Below are positions 5,041 to 12,447 of a stretch of DNA of 12,447 nucleotides, in pieces; the stretch's first letter is position 1, and each line of letters opens with the position of its first letter. A program made the position numbers and the translations under genes. The stretch lies in assembly GCA_018367495.1 (NCBI GenBank), contig JAGZGB010000051.1, forward strand, positions 1 to 12,447. The letters are read 5' to 3'. The DNA comes from Veillonella sp. GTDB taxonomy: Bacteria > Bacillota_C > Negativicutes > Veillonellales > Veillonellaceae. The notes beneath the pieces are model-generated. The model was not told the DNA's origin. It saw only the letters and a list, made by a program, of their open reading frames with translations, and did not search any database.

Positions 5041-6865
5041 ACTTCAACATATCTTGTTTTTCTACCTTAGACATACGGAAGAAATTATATAATGCTTCTG
5101 CCGTTTTATAGTTCATAGAGTCCACCTTTGAAAGTTCATCAATGGATGCCGCTTTCATAGCCTCTAAACTATTGAAATGTGCCCACAAGGCTTTGCGGCG
5201 TTTAGGGCCAATCCCTTCTATATGATCTAAAATAGATTCTAAATTACGTTTCCCCCGTAATTTACGATGGTACGTAATGGCAAAGCGATGGGCTTCATCA
5301 CGTATTTGTTGAAGCAATTGAAGCTCTGGTGTGTGATGGCTTAAGATGATACTTTCAGATTGTCCTTCTACAAAGACCTCTTCAATACGTTTAGCTAAAG
5401 AGATAACAGGCACATCGGTAACACCTACACCGCGAATCAATGGCAATGCTGCGTTGAGCTGACCTTTACCACCATCAATAATAATGAGGTCTGGCATAGG
5501 CCAATCTGTTTCATTACCATAGCGTCGTTCCATAATTTCAGCCATAGACTTAAAGTCATCAGGTTTACCTTGTGTAGTTTTCAATTTAAAACGACGATAC
5601 TCCTTCTTCGCAGGCTTACCGCCTTCAAAGACAACCATAGATGCCACTGTTTCGGCCCCTTGTGTATGGGAAATATCGAAACATTCCATACGCTCTGGTA
5701 ATCGCGGCAAGTCTAAGACTTCAGCTAATTTTTTAACAGCCCCACCAGTCTTATCAATTTGGTGTTGCCACTGACGACGACGCTCTTCTAGGAAGGTTTC
5801 CGCATTCTCATGAGCCATCTTAATCATGTCCATCTTATAACCACGCTGAGGCACAGATACGTCTACATTCTGACCTTTAAGCTGTGTAAACCATTCCTTT
5901 AACAAGTCTCTATCGGTGCTATCCATAGGTAATAATAGTTCCTTTGGAATGAAGTTTGTATCTCCATAGTATTGCTTAATAAAGTCCGTCATGATAGTTT
6001 CTTGACTATCTCCATCATGTTGTACAAAGTAGTTCTCACGGCCTAATAGTCGACCACCGCGGATGAATAATAACTGTACACAAGCCATCGAGGTATCCAC
6101 TGCAATACCTAACACGTCTAAGTCGCCACGCTGTGTAACCATGCGCTGCTTTTCTTGGATTTTTTCTATACTAGTTAGCTGATCTCGATAGCGTGCTGCA
6201 TCTTCAAAGCGTAAATCTTCTGCAGCAAGCTCCATCTTCTCTTTAATTTCCTTCAGCAAAGGGATAGGCTTACCTTCAAAGAGTTCTATGATTTCATCGA
6301 TATACTTTCCATAATCCGATATGGAAATCTTGTTAAAGCACGGTGCTTCACAGTAATGCATATGATATTGCAAACATGGTCGCGCTACCTTCATAGACTT
6401 ACATGTCCTGAGTGGATAATACTGGCGTATTAATTTCAATACTACATGTACAGCTGTTACATCTGTAAAAGGGCCAAAGTACTTGGCTCCATCGCGTTCT
6501 AGTCGTCGCGTCATATATACACGTGGGTAGTCCTCTTGTACTGAAATTTTTACGTACGGATACGTTTTATCATCACGAAGCCTAATATTGTATTTAGGTT
6601 CATGCTCCTTGATGAGCGTATTCTCTAAGATAAGCGCTTCCATCTCTGTCTTTGTTTGGATAATCTCCACATCGACGGCACGCTTCATCATAGCCGCAAC
6701 CTTCGGCGCTCGGTTAGCATCATTACGCACATAGGAACGCACGCGGTTACGCAAATTAATGGCTTTACCTACATAGATGATACGGTTATATTGATCACGC
6801 CATAGATACACGCCGGGTGTAGTCGGTAGATGACTGACCTTCTCTAGTAATTCTTCAGATGGCAT
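5039..6865 (-). CDS. uvrC: UvrC, incision subunit of the UvrABC excinuclease
   Basis: UvrC makes both cuts flanking a DNA lesion once UvrA has loaded UvrB. The 608-residue protein has normal length and all domains in order. The GIY-YIG nuclease for the 3' cut shows GVY at 18-20, YVG at 31-33 and the metal-binding glutamate region 73-82. A four-cysteine set (C155, C164, C172, C176) corresponds to the iron-sulfur site described in E. coli UvrC. The UVR motif that contacts UvrB is at about 205-238. The RNase H-like nuclease for the 5' cut has D397, D436 (or D437), D464 and H526, matching E. coli D399, D438, D466 and H538. Helix-hairpin-helix DNA-binding repeats lie at about 545-605. The ATG follows AAAGGAGG by four bases. 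It is last in the uvrB-uvrA-uvrC run, 43 bases after uvrA with no terminator between. Confidence 0.97.
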   Translation of the reverse strand: MPSEELLEKVSHLPTTPGVYLWRDQYNRIIYVGKAINLRNRVRSYVRNDANRAPKVAAMMKRAVDVEIIQTKTEMEALILENTLIKEHEPKYNIRLRDDKTYPYVKISVQEDYPRVYMTRRLERDGAKYFGPFTDVTAVHVVLKLIRQYYPLRTCKSMKVARPCLQYHMHYCEAPCFNKISISDYGKYIDEIIELFEGKPIPLLKEIKEKMELAAEDLRFEDAARYRDQLTSIEKIQEKQRMVTQRGDLDVLGIAVDTSMACVQLLFIRGGRLLGRENYFVQHDGDSQETIMTDFIKQYYGDTNFIPKELLLPMDSTDRDLLKEWFTQLKGQNVDVSVPQRGYKMDMIKMAHENAETFLEERRRQWQHQIDKTGGAVKKLAEVLDLPRLPERMECFDISHTQGAETVASMVVFEGGKPAKKEYRRFKLKTTQGKPDDFKSMAEIMERRYGNETDWPMPDLIIIDGGKGQLNAALPLIRGVGVTDVPVISLAKRIEEVFVEGQSESIILSHHTPELQLLQQIRDEAHRFAITYHRKLRGKRNLESILDHIEGIGPKRRKALWAHFNSLEAMKAASIDELSKVDSMNYKTAEALYNFFRMSKVEKQDMLK

Positions 6866-6908
6866 ATGTCCTCCTTTCTTCGTAGATTTTTAAGTTTTGT
6901 ACTCACTA

Positions 6909-9761
6909 CTATTTCTTCTTTTGAGCTGCTTTCATAAATTTCTTAGTCTGTTCTAAGACAGGGCCTAAGAATTTACCGGTATAGCTTTCTTTTACCTTAA
7001 CGATTTGCTCAGGTGTACCTGTCGCTACAATGGTACCACCACGATTACCACCTTCGGGACCTAAATCGATAATATGATCGGCCACCTTAATAACATCTAA
7101 GTTATGTTCAATAACAACAACTGTGTCTCCACCATCGACGAGCTTTTGTAGTACATCTAATAGTTTACGAATATCTTCAGCATGTAGACCTGTAGTTGGT
7201 TCATCAAGAATGTAAAGGGTTTTACCTGTACTACGGCGAGCCAGCTCAGTAGCTAATTTAACACGTTGAGCCTCACCACCAGATAATGTTGTGGCAGCTT
7301 GACCTAAACGGATATAGCCAAGACCTACCTCTTGTAAAGTAATCATCTTACGATGAATTTTAGGGATAGCACTAAAGAATTCTACTGCATCATCTACAGT
7401 CATATCTAATACATCGGCAATGGATTTACCTTTATATTTTACCTCTAAGGTTTCACGGTTATAACGTGCTCCTTTACATACCTCACAAGGTACGTATACA
7501 TCTGGTAAGAAGTGCATTTCTATTTTAATGATACCGTCACCACGGCAAGCTTCACAACGACCACCTTTTACGTTAAAGCTAAAGCGACCTTGTTTATAGC
7601 CGCGCATCTTAGCCTCTGGTGTTTGGCTATATAATTCACGAATAGCATCAAATACCCCCGTATAGGTAGCTGGATTAGAACGTGGTGTACGACCGATAGG
7701 ACTTTGGTCGATATTTATGATTTTATCGATATGTTCAAGACCACGAATTTCTTTATGGGCCCCTACTTTGTGGTTAGAGCGATATAATTGATTAGCTAAA
7801 CCTTTGTAGAGAATTTCATTAATCAAGGTAGACTTACCAGAACCGCTGACACCAGTAACAACATTGAATAAGCCAATAGGGAATTTTACATTTACATTTT
7901 GTAAATTATTTTCCTTCGCACCGCGAATTTCAATGCAGTTTTTACCTGGCTTACGTCGCTCTTCAGGAAGCGCTATAAACTTATGTCCACTCAAGTACTG
8001 ACCCGTAATGGAATCTTTGACCTTCATCACTTCGTCTACCGTACCAGCTGCAATAATTTGACCGCCATGCTCACCTGCACCTGGACCAATGTCCACGAGA
8101 TAGTCAGCCGCACGCATCGTATCTTCGTCATGTTCTACTACAAGTAAGGTGTTACCTAAGTCCCGTAAGCCTTTTAAGGTATCGATGAGTCGATCATTAT
8201 CTCGTTGATGTAGACCTATGGACGGTTCGTCTAAAATGTACAATACACCAACAAGTCCAGAGCCAATTTGTGTGGCCAAGCGAATACGTTGTGCTTCGCC
8301 ACCGGAAAGGGTCCCCGCACTACGGTTCATAGTAAGATAATCAAGGCCTACATTATTGAGGAAACCAAGACGAGCATTGATTTCCTTCAAAATTTGAGCA
8401 CCAATCACTTGTTCCCGTTCAGTTAACTGTAAATTACCAAAGAAGTCGAGTGCTTCTTTGATGGTCAATTGGGTCACTTCATTGATATTCTTATCCCCTA
8501 CGGTTATAGCTAATACTTCAGGTTTAAGACGAGCTCCATGGCATGTGGTACAAGGCTTAATGGACATAAATTTTTCAAACTCTTCACGCATAGAATCTGT
8601 AGAGGCTTCACTATGACGGCGTTTTACCATCGGTAAAATACCTTCGTACTCAGTAAAGAATTCCTTCACTTCACCGCGCATATTTTCGTACGTGAAAGCC
8701 ACCTTATCTGTAGTGCCATACATTACTTTTTTCTGTAATGCTTTTGGCAATTCATCATAGGTAGAATCTAAAGAGTATCCATTAGCTTTTAATAGACCTT
8801 CTACTTGGCGCATAAACCACGCATTAGGGTTAGAGCTCAACGCTTGTACACAACCATCGGCAAAGGTAATAGATCCATCTGGAATAACGCGTTCTTCATC
8901 TACTTCCATGGTAGAGCCAATTCCCAAACAAGCTGGGCAGGCACCAAATGGACTGTTAAAGGAGAACATACGTGGCTCAATTTTCGGTAAGGAAATATGA
9001 CAATCTGGACATGCAAAGTGTTGACTATACATGTGTTCAGGTCCATCTACCTCTTGGATAACTACAATGCCTTCTGCCCATTTTGATGCGGTCTCCATAG
9101 AGTCTGCTAAGCGAGATTCAATACCTTCTTTTACAACGAGACGATCTACAACGATATCGATGGAATGTTTTTTATTTTTTTCTAATATAATATCTTCATC
9201 TAATGTACGTACAGCGCCATCTACACGGGCACGAACAAAACCTTCTTTTCGAAGTTGTTCAAAAACAGATTTATGTTCCCCCTTTTTTCCTTGAATCATA
9301 GGGGCTAATACTAAAATCTTAGTACCTTCTGGGAAGCTCATTACGTCATCTGTCATTTGTTGTATTGTTTGTTGTGTAATAGGCTTACCACATTCAGGAC
9401 AATGAGCATGACCTACACGAGCAAATAATAGACGCAAGTAATCGTAAATCTCCGTTACAGTACCAACTGTAGAACGAGGATTACGGCTTGTAGTCTTTTG
9501 GTCGATAGAAATAGCTGGAGATAAGCCTTCAATATAGTCTACATCAGGTTTATCCATTTGTCCCAAGAATTGACGTGCATAAGCAGATAAAGACTCTACA
9601 TAGCGTCGTTGCCCTTCTGCGTAAATTGTATCAAATGCCAAGGACGATTTACCAGAACCACTGAGGCCAGTCAAAACTATAAACTGATCTCGTGGTAAGG
9701 ATATATCTATATTTTTAAGATTATGCTGACGCGCACCTTTTACTATCAATTGATCTTTCAT
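6909..9761 (-). CDS. uvrA: UvrA, damage-recognition ATPase of the UvrABC excinuclease
   Basis: UvrA dimers scan DNA, recognise bulky lesions and load UvrB. The 950-residue protein is full length (about 940-960 is usual) with two ABC ATPase modules. Module I has Walker A GLSGSGKS (32-39), signature LSGGEAQ (485-491), Walker B LYILDEP (507-513) and H-loop VVEHD (541-545). Module II has Walker A GVSGSGKS (637-644), signature LSGGEAQ (826-832), LYILDEP (849-855) and the H-loop near 884. Zinc sites are visible as C121/C124 with C404/C407, C251/C254/C275/C278, and the DNA-contacting C736/C739/C759/C762. The UvrB-binding region lies between the first Walker A and the signature. The ATG at 9761 has a modest AGGGA ribosome binding site five bases upstream, and a hairpin lies just before that site. 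It lies 119 bases downstream of uvrB, in the same direction. Confidence 0.97.
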   Translation of the reverse strand: MKDQLIVKGARQHNLKNIDISLPRDQFIVLTGLSGSGKSSLAFDTIYAEGQRRYVESLSAYARQFLGQMDKPDVDYIEGLSPAISIDQKTTSRNPRSTVGTVTEIYDYLRLLFARVGHAHCPECGKPITQQTIQQMTDDVMSFPEGTKILVLAPMIQGKKGEHKSVFEQLRKEGFVRARVDGAVRTLDEDIILEKNKKHSIDIVVDRLVVKEGIESRLADSMETASKWAEGIVVIQEVDGPEHMYSQHFACPDCHISLPKIEPRMFSFNSPFGACPACLGIGSTMEVDEERVIPDGSITFADGCVQALSSNPNAWFMRQVEGLLKANGYSLDSTYDELPKALQKKVMYGTTDKVAFTYENMRGEVKEFFTEYEGILPMVKRRHSEASTDSMREEFEKFMSIKPCTTCHGARLKPEVLAITVGDKNINEVTQLTIKEALDFFGNLQLTEREQVIGAQILKEINARLGFLNNVGLDYLTMNRSAGTLSGGEAQRIRLATQIGSGLVGVLYILDEPSIGLHQRDNDRLIDTLKGLRDLGNTLLVVEHDEDTMRAADYLVDIGPGAGEHGGQIIAAGTVDEVMKVKDSITGQYLSGHKFIALPEERRKPGKNCIEIRGAKENNLQNVNVKFPIGLFNVVTGVSGSGKSTLINEILYKGLANQLYRSNHKVGAHKEIRGLEHIDKIINIDQSPIGRTPRSNPATYTGVFDAIRELYSQTPEAKMRGYKQGRFSFNVKGGRCEACRGDGIIKIEMHFLPDVYVPCEVCKGARYNRETLEVKYKGKSIADVLDMTVDDAVEFFSAIPKIHRKMITLQEVGLGYIRLGQAATTLSGGEAQRVKLATELARRSTGKTLYILDEPTTGLHAEDIRKLLDVLQKLVDGGDTVVVIEHNLDVIKVADHIIDLGPEGGNRGGTIVATGTPEQIVKVKESYTGKFLGPVLEQTKKFMKAAQKKK

Positions 9762-9777
9762 TATGTTCCCTATTTAA

Positions 9778-9805
9778 AGAGATGATACCAATCGGCATCA
9801 TCTCT
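9778..9805 (-). promoter_or_regulatory. Hairpin in the uvrB-uvrA intergenic region, just upstream of the uvrA ribosome binding site
   Basis: AGAGATGAT (9778-9786) pairs with ATCATCTCT (9797-9805). Two more C-G pairs and a G-U wobble (on the minus strand) extend it to a 12-bp stem with a four-base loop. It ends six bases before the AGGGA site of uvrA. Only three T follow, then AAAT, so it is a poor intrinsic terminator. It may be a leaky attenuator, an mRNA-processing or stability element, or a block on uvrA translation. Confidence 0.55.
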
Positions 9806-9842
9806 CTGTTTACTAACATGAAATAATATATGTATATTATCG

Positions 9843-9868
9843 CACATATAGTCTATATAATCTATGTG
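9843..9868. other. Inverted repeat after uvrB, possible weak internal promoter region for uvrA
   Basis: CACATA (9843-9848) and TATGTG (9863-9868) form an inverted repeat in the AT-rich gap between uvrB and uvrA. On the minus strand TTGTAA followed after 16 bases by TATAGA, and a separate GATAAT, are weak promoter-like boxes. I cannot tell whether uvrA has its own start site or is read through from uvrB. Confidence 0.25.
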
Positions 9869-9880
9869 TTTTATTACAAT

Positions 9881-12055
9881 CTAATTACTCTTTGAGCTAG
9901 TCCGCTTTCTACCTTTAGTTGATGCAGGTTTTTTTAACTTGCTTTCACCTGCACTATGCATATCGGACCATTGTTGACGTAGTTCCCCTAATTGATCACG
10001 AAGTTTTGCAGCCTTTTCAAATTCAAGCTGCTTTGCAGCGGCCTTCATTTGACGATCAAGCTCTTCAATTTTATTGAATAACTCTTCCGGCGTTATATCT
10101 GCCACCTTAGGACTAGATATATCTTGTGCATATGGTTCGTGTCCATGGTCCATACCCGTTGTAGAAGATTTCTTTTTCCCTTTCTTCGGTAAAAAGTCCT
10201 TTCCATCGGTGACCATATCTTCTTCAATTTTCGTCAACTCAATAAGCTCTTTTACATCTTTAGAGACAGACTTAGGCGTAATATTATGTTCAATATTATA
10301 AGCCTCTTGTACGGCACGACGACGATCTGTTTCATCAATGGCGCGCTGCATAGAACCTGTTACACGATCAGCGTACATGATAACGTGACCATTCACATTA
10401 CGAGCGGCACGACCAATAGTTTGAATCATAGCTGTATCGGAGCGTAAGAAACCTTCTTTATCCGCATCTAAGATAGCCACTAAAGAAACCTCTGGCATAT
10501 CAAGACCTTCACGAAGCAAGTTGATACCAACTAGTACATCGAATACACCCGCTCGTAAGTCACGGATGATTTCAGCACGCTCGATAGTAACGATATCCGA
10601 ATGAAGGTATCGAACGCGGACACCCATTTCCTTCAAGAACTCTGTTAAATCCTCTGCCATTTTCTTTGTTAAGGTCGTAACGAGAACACGCTCATTCTTG
10701 ACAGCACGCTTATGAATTTCACCGAGCAAGTCATCCATTTGTCCCTTAATTGGACGAATTTCAATGGATGGATCTAATAAACCTGTAGGACGAATAATTT
10801 GTTCTGCAATATTCGTTTCTACTTCCATTTCATATGGACCAGGCGTTGCCGATACATAAACAATTTGATTGATACGCTCCACGAACTCATCGAATTGAAG
10901 CGGTCTATTATCAAGCGCAGACGGCAAACGGAATCCATATTCGATGAGGGATTCTTTACGTGCACGGTCACCATTGTACATGGCACGTACTTGAGGAATG
11001 GTTACATGAGACTCGTCCACCATGATGAGGAAGTCATCTGGGAAATAGTCTATCAATGTATATGGAGCCTCTCCAGCCTTACGTTCAGACATGTGGCGGG
11101 AATAGTTTTCGATGCCTGAGCAATAGCCCATTTCTTGCATCATTTCTATATCGTAACGGGTACGTTGTTCAAGACGTTGAGCCTCCAATAGACGGTCAGC
11201 AGCTTTCAACTTAACTAATTGTTCGTCTAATTCAGCTTCAATACGATCTACAGCAATACGCATCTTATCTTTCGTTGTTACATAGTGAGATGCTGGATAG
11301 ACTGCAACGTGCTTACGCTCTACAATGACTTCACCTGTTAAAGCATCTACCTCTACAAGGCGATCAATTTCGTCGCCGAAGAGTTCCACTCGAATGGCTC
11401 TTTCACTATACGCAGCAGGGAAAATCTCGATAGTATCCCCTTGTACACGGAAGGTACCGCGTATAAAATTCATATCATTTCTCGTATATTGAATATCTAC
11501 TAGTTTAGATAGAATTTCATCACGAGATTTCGTCTGACCTAAGCGCAAGGACAACACAAGTTCAGAGTAGTCCTCAGGGTCACCTAAGCCGTAAATACAA
11601 CTCACAGAGGCAACGATGATCACATCGCGGCGCTCAAAGAGGCTCATCGTAGCGCTATGTCGCAGTTTATCGATTTCATCATTAATAGACGCATCCTTCT
11701 CGATATACGTATCGCTAGAAGGAATGTACGCCTCTGGCTGATAGAAATCATAGTAAGACACAAAGTATTCTACCGCATTATTAGGGAAGAAGCTTTTAAA
11801 CTCACTACATAGCTGCGCAGCTAAGGTTTTATTATGGGCAATAATCAGAGTTGGCTTTTGAACGGCCTCTATAACCTTAGCCATTGTAAAGGTTTTACCT
11901 GTACCAGTGGCACCGAGCAAAACTTGGGCCCATTCACCGCGTTCAATGCCTTCAGTTAAAGACTGAATCGCAGTTGGTTGGTCCCCTGTAGGCGTAAAGG
12001 GCGCCTCCACTTTAAATGGTTGGCCCCCTTCGTAATTATATGTATTATGTTTCAT
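9881..12055 (-). CDS. uvrB: UvrB, helicase-like damage-verification subunit of the UvrABC excinuclease
   Basis: UvrB is loaded by UvrA, inserts its beta-hairpin to verify the lesion and recruits UvrC. The 724-residue protein shows Walker A GATGTGKT (48-55), the beta-hairpin region [10 protein letters not shown] onward (101-129), DESH (347-350), SATPG (402-406), motif [11 protein letters not shown] (545-553) and a C-terminal UVR domain (about 655-692) that pairs with that of UvrC. It is 50-60 residues longer than E. coli (673) or B. subtilis (661) UvrB. The extra length is a long linker (about 610-655, with KKGKKKSS) and a lysine/serine-rich tail after the UVR domain (about 700-724). The ATG (12053-12055) overlaps the upstream gene's stop as TAATG, with AGGA about ten bases upstream, suggesting translational coupling. 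No SOS-type operator is visible inside the window, but the operon promoter lies off its right edge. Confidence 0.97.
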   Translation of the reverse strand: MKHNTYNYEGGQPFKVEAPFTPTGDQPTAIQSLTEGIERGEWAQVLLGATGTGKTFTMAKVIEAVQKPTLIIAHNKTLAAQLCSEFKSFFPNNAVEYFVSYYDFYQPEAYIPSSDTYIEKDASINDEIDKLRHSATMSLFERRDVIIVASVSCIYGLGDPEDYSELVLSLRLGQTKSRDEILSKLVDIQYTRNDMNFIRGTFRVQGDTIEIFPAAYSERAIRVELFGDEIDRLVEVDALTGEVIVERKHVAVYPASHYVTTKDKMRIAVDRIEAELDEQLVKLKAADRLLEAQRLEQRTRYDIEMMQEMGYCSGIENYSRHMSERKAGEAPYTLIDYFPDDFLIMVDESHVTIPQVRAMYNGDRARKESLIEYGFRLPSALDNRPLQFDEFVERINQIVYVSATPGPYEMEVETNIAEQIIRPTGLLDPSIEIRPIKGQMDDLLGEIHKRAVKNERVLVTTLTKKMAEDLTEFLKEMGVRVRYLHSDIVTIERAEIIRDLRAGVFDVLVGINLLREGLDMPEVSLVAILDADKEGFLRSDTAMIQTIGRAARNVNGHVIMYADRVTGSMQRAIDETDRRRAVQEAYNIEHNITPKSVSKDVKELIELTKIEEDMVTDGKDFLPKKGKKKSSTTGMDHGHEPYAQDISSPKVADITPEELFNKIEELDRQMKAAAKQLEFEKAAKLRDQLGELRQQWSDMHSAGESKLKKPASTKGRKRTSSKSN

Positions 12056-12438
12056 TACTGTTCATCCTGATGTTTACGGATAGCCTTTAATTCTTCCTCC
12101 GATAGACGACGTCCTGCATTTTCCGCTTGGTTCAATGTATCCTCACCTTCTAATACTTCGATGAGCATAGCAATGGAGAATCGATCTAATGTAGGCGTAG
12201 TCTTTTGGATTTCATCAGCCATCATCCAATCTGATTCAGTATAGTTATTAATACGTTCTGTAATCTCTTCCCAGTTTGAAAGTAGCAATCTTGTAATAGG
12301 ACGATATAATTCAATGCCGAAATACTCGATTAAGCTAACAATCTTTTCCATATTTTCTAGGCTAACATTACATTCATTTTTTTTATTTTCAGATTCTACA
12401 TATTCAAGTAAGAATTCCCGGTTATATTTATTTGTCAC
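12055..12438 (-). CDS. Unrecognised small acidic protein translationally coupled to uvrB
   Basis: I do not recognise this 127-residue protein. It has no signal peptide, membrane segment, cysteine cluster or nucleotide-binding motif. It looks mainly alpha-helical and soluble, with 27 Asp/Glu against 15 Lys/Arg (net charge about -12), a [16 protein letters not shown] stretch (56-71) and a charged C-terminal helix ending [14 protein letters not shown]. The frame has an in-frame TGA at 12445-12447, so the start must lie after it. GTG at 12436-12438 is the best choice, although an AAG directly abuts it and a proper ribosome binding site would be off the window. The start reads GTGA, so it could overlap the stop of an upstream gene. 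The stop overlaps the uvrB ATG, so it belongs to the repair operon. A link to repair is inferred from context only. Confidence 0.7.
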   Translation of the reverse strand: MTNKYNREFLLEYVESENKKNECNVSLENMEKIVSLIEYFGIELYRPITRLLLSNWEEITERINNYTESDWMMADEIQKTTPTLDRFSIAMLIEVLEGEDTLNQAENAGRRLSEEELKAIRKHQDEQ

Positions 12439-12447
12439 CTTGAATCA

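Noticed and set aside
8805..9294. Plus-strand open frames inside uvrA and uvrB (also 1194-1406, 2292-2588, 10074-10301, 10799-11119)
   Set aside because: They lie antisense to clear conserved genes, have low-complexity unlikely compositions and no good ribosome binding sites. They are frame shadows.
9762..9880. SOS (LexA) operator in front of uvrA
   Set aside because: No GAAC-N4-GTTC type site or E. coli type CTG-N10-CAG box is visible. The operon promoter is off the right edge, so SOS control cannot be judged.
1..12447. CRISPR array, tRNA, rRNA, prophage or defence island
   Set aside because: No regularly spaced repeats, cloverleaf-like or rRNA-like sequence, integrase or defence gene was seen. 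Apart from the IS200 end, the content is core genome.

Overview
The window looks like chromosomal DNA of a low-GC Firmicute, most likely a Negativicute close to Veillonella. This rests on the AT-rich sequence with strong AGGAGG-type ribosome binding sites, the style of the Uvr, TerC and RlmCD proteins, and the contiguous uvrB-uvrA-uvrC cluster. The taxon is inferred from protein character, not from a search.

Layout, left to right. (1) Positions 1 to about 270 hold the left end of an IS200/IS605-family insertion sequence. It comprises the first 40 codons of tnpA on the minus strand, cut by the window edge, then a leader hairpin that buries the tnpA ribosome binding site, then two short perfect hairpins. 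(2) Positions 276-3420 hold a minus-strand block read right to left: a TerC-family membrane protein with its own promoter and terminator, then a second promoter driving a paralogous TerC gene joined by a TAATG overlap to rlmCD (23S rRNA uracil methyltransferase), then a strong terminator. (3) Positions 3421-3646 are an AT-rich divergent intergenic region with promoter elements and palindromes. (4) Positions 3647-4990 encode a plus-strand NorM-type MATE transporter, ending at a terminator shared with the convergent uvrC. (5) Positions 5039-12438 hold a minus-strand nucleotide excision repair operon, read right to left: a small unrecognised acidic protein, uvrB (TAATG overlap), uvrA and uvrC.

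The right half therefore encodes the whole UvrABC damage-recognition and incision machinery in one transcriptional direction. The left half combines metal transport (TerC pair), rRNA modification and an efflux pump. Most of the window is ordinary core genome. The points worth a second look are the RNA-level control of the IS200 transposase, the tandem TerC paralogues coupled to rlmCD, a MATE protein lacking the usual N-lobe cation-binding aspartate, the hairpin in front of uvrA, the extended tail of UvrB and the unknown gene coupled to uvrB. I see no convincing wholly new multi-gene system, and no tRNA, rRNA or CRISPR array.
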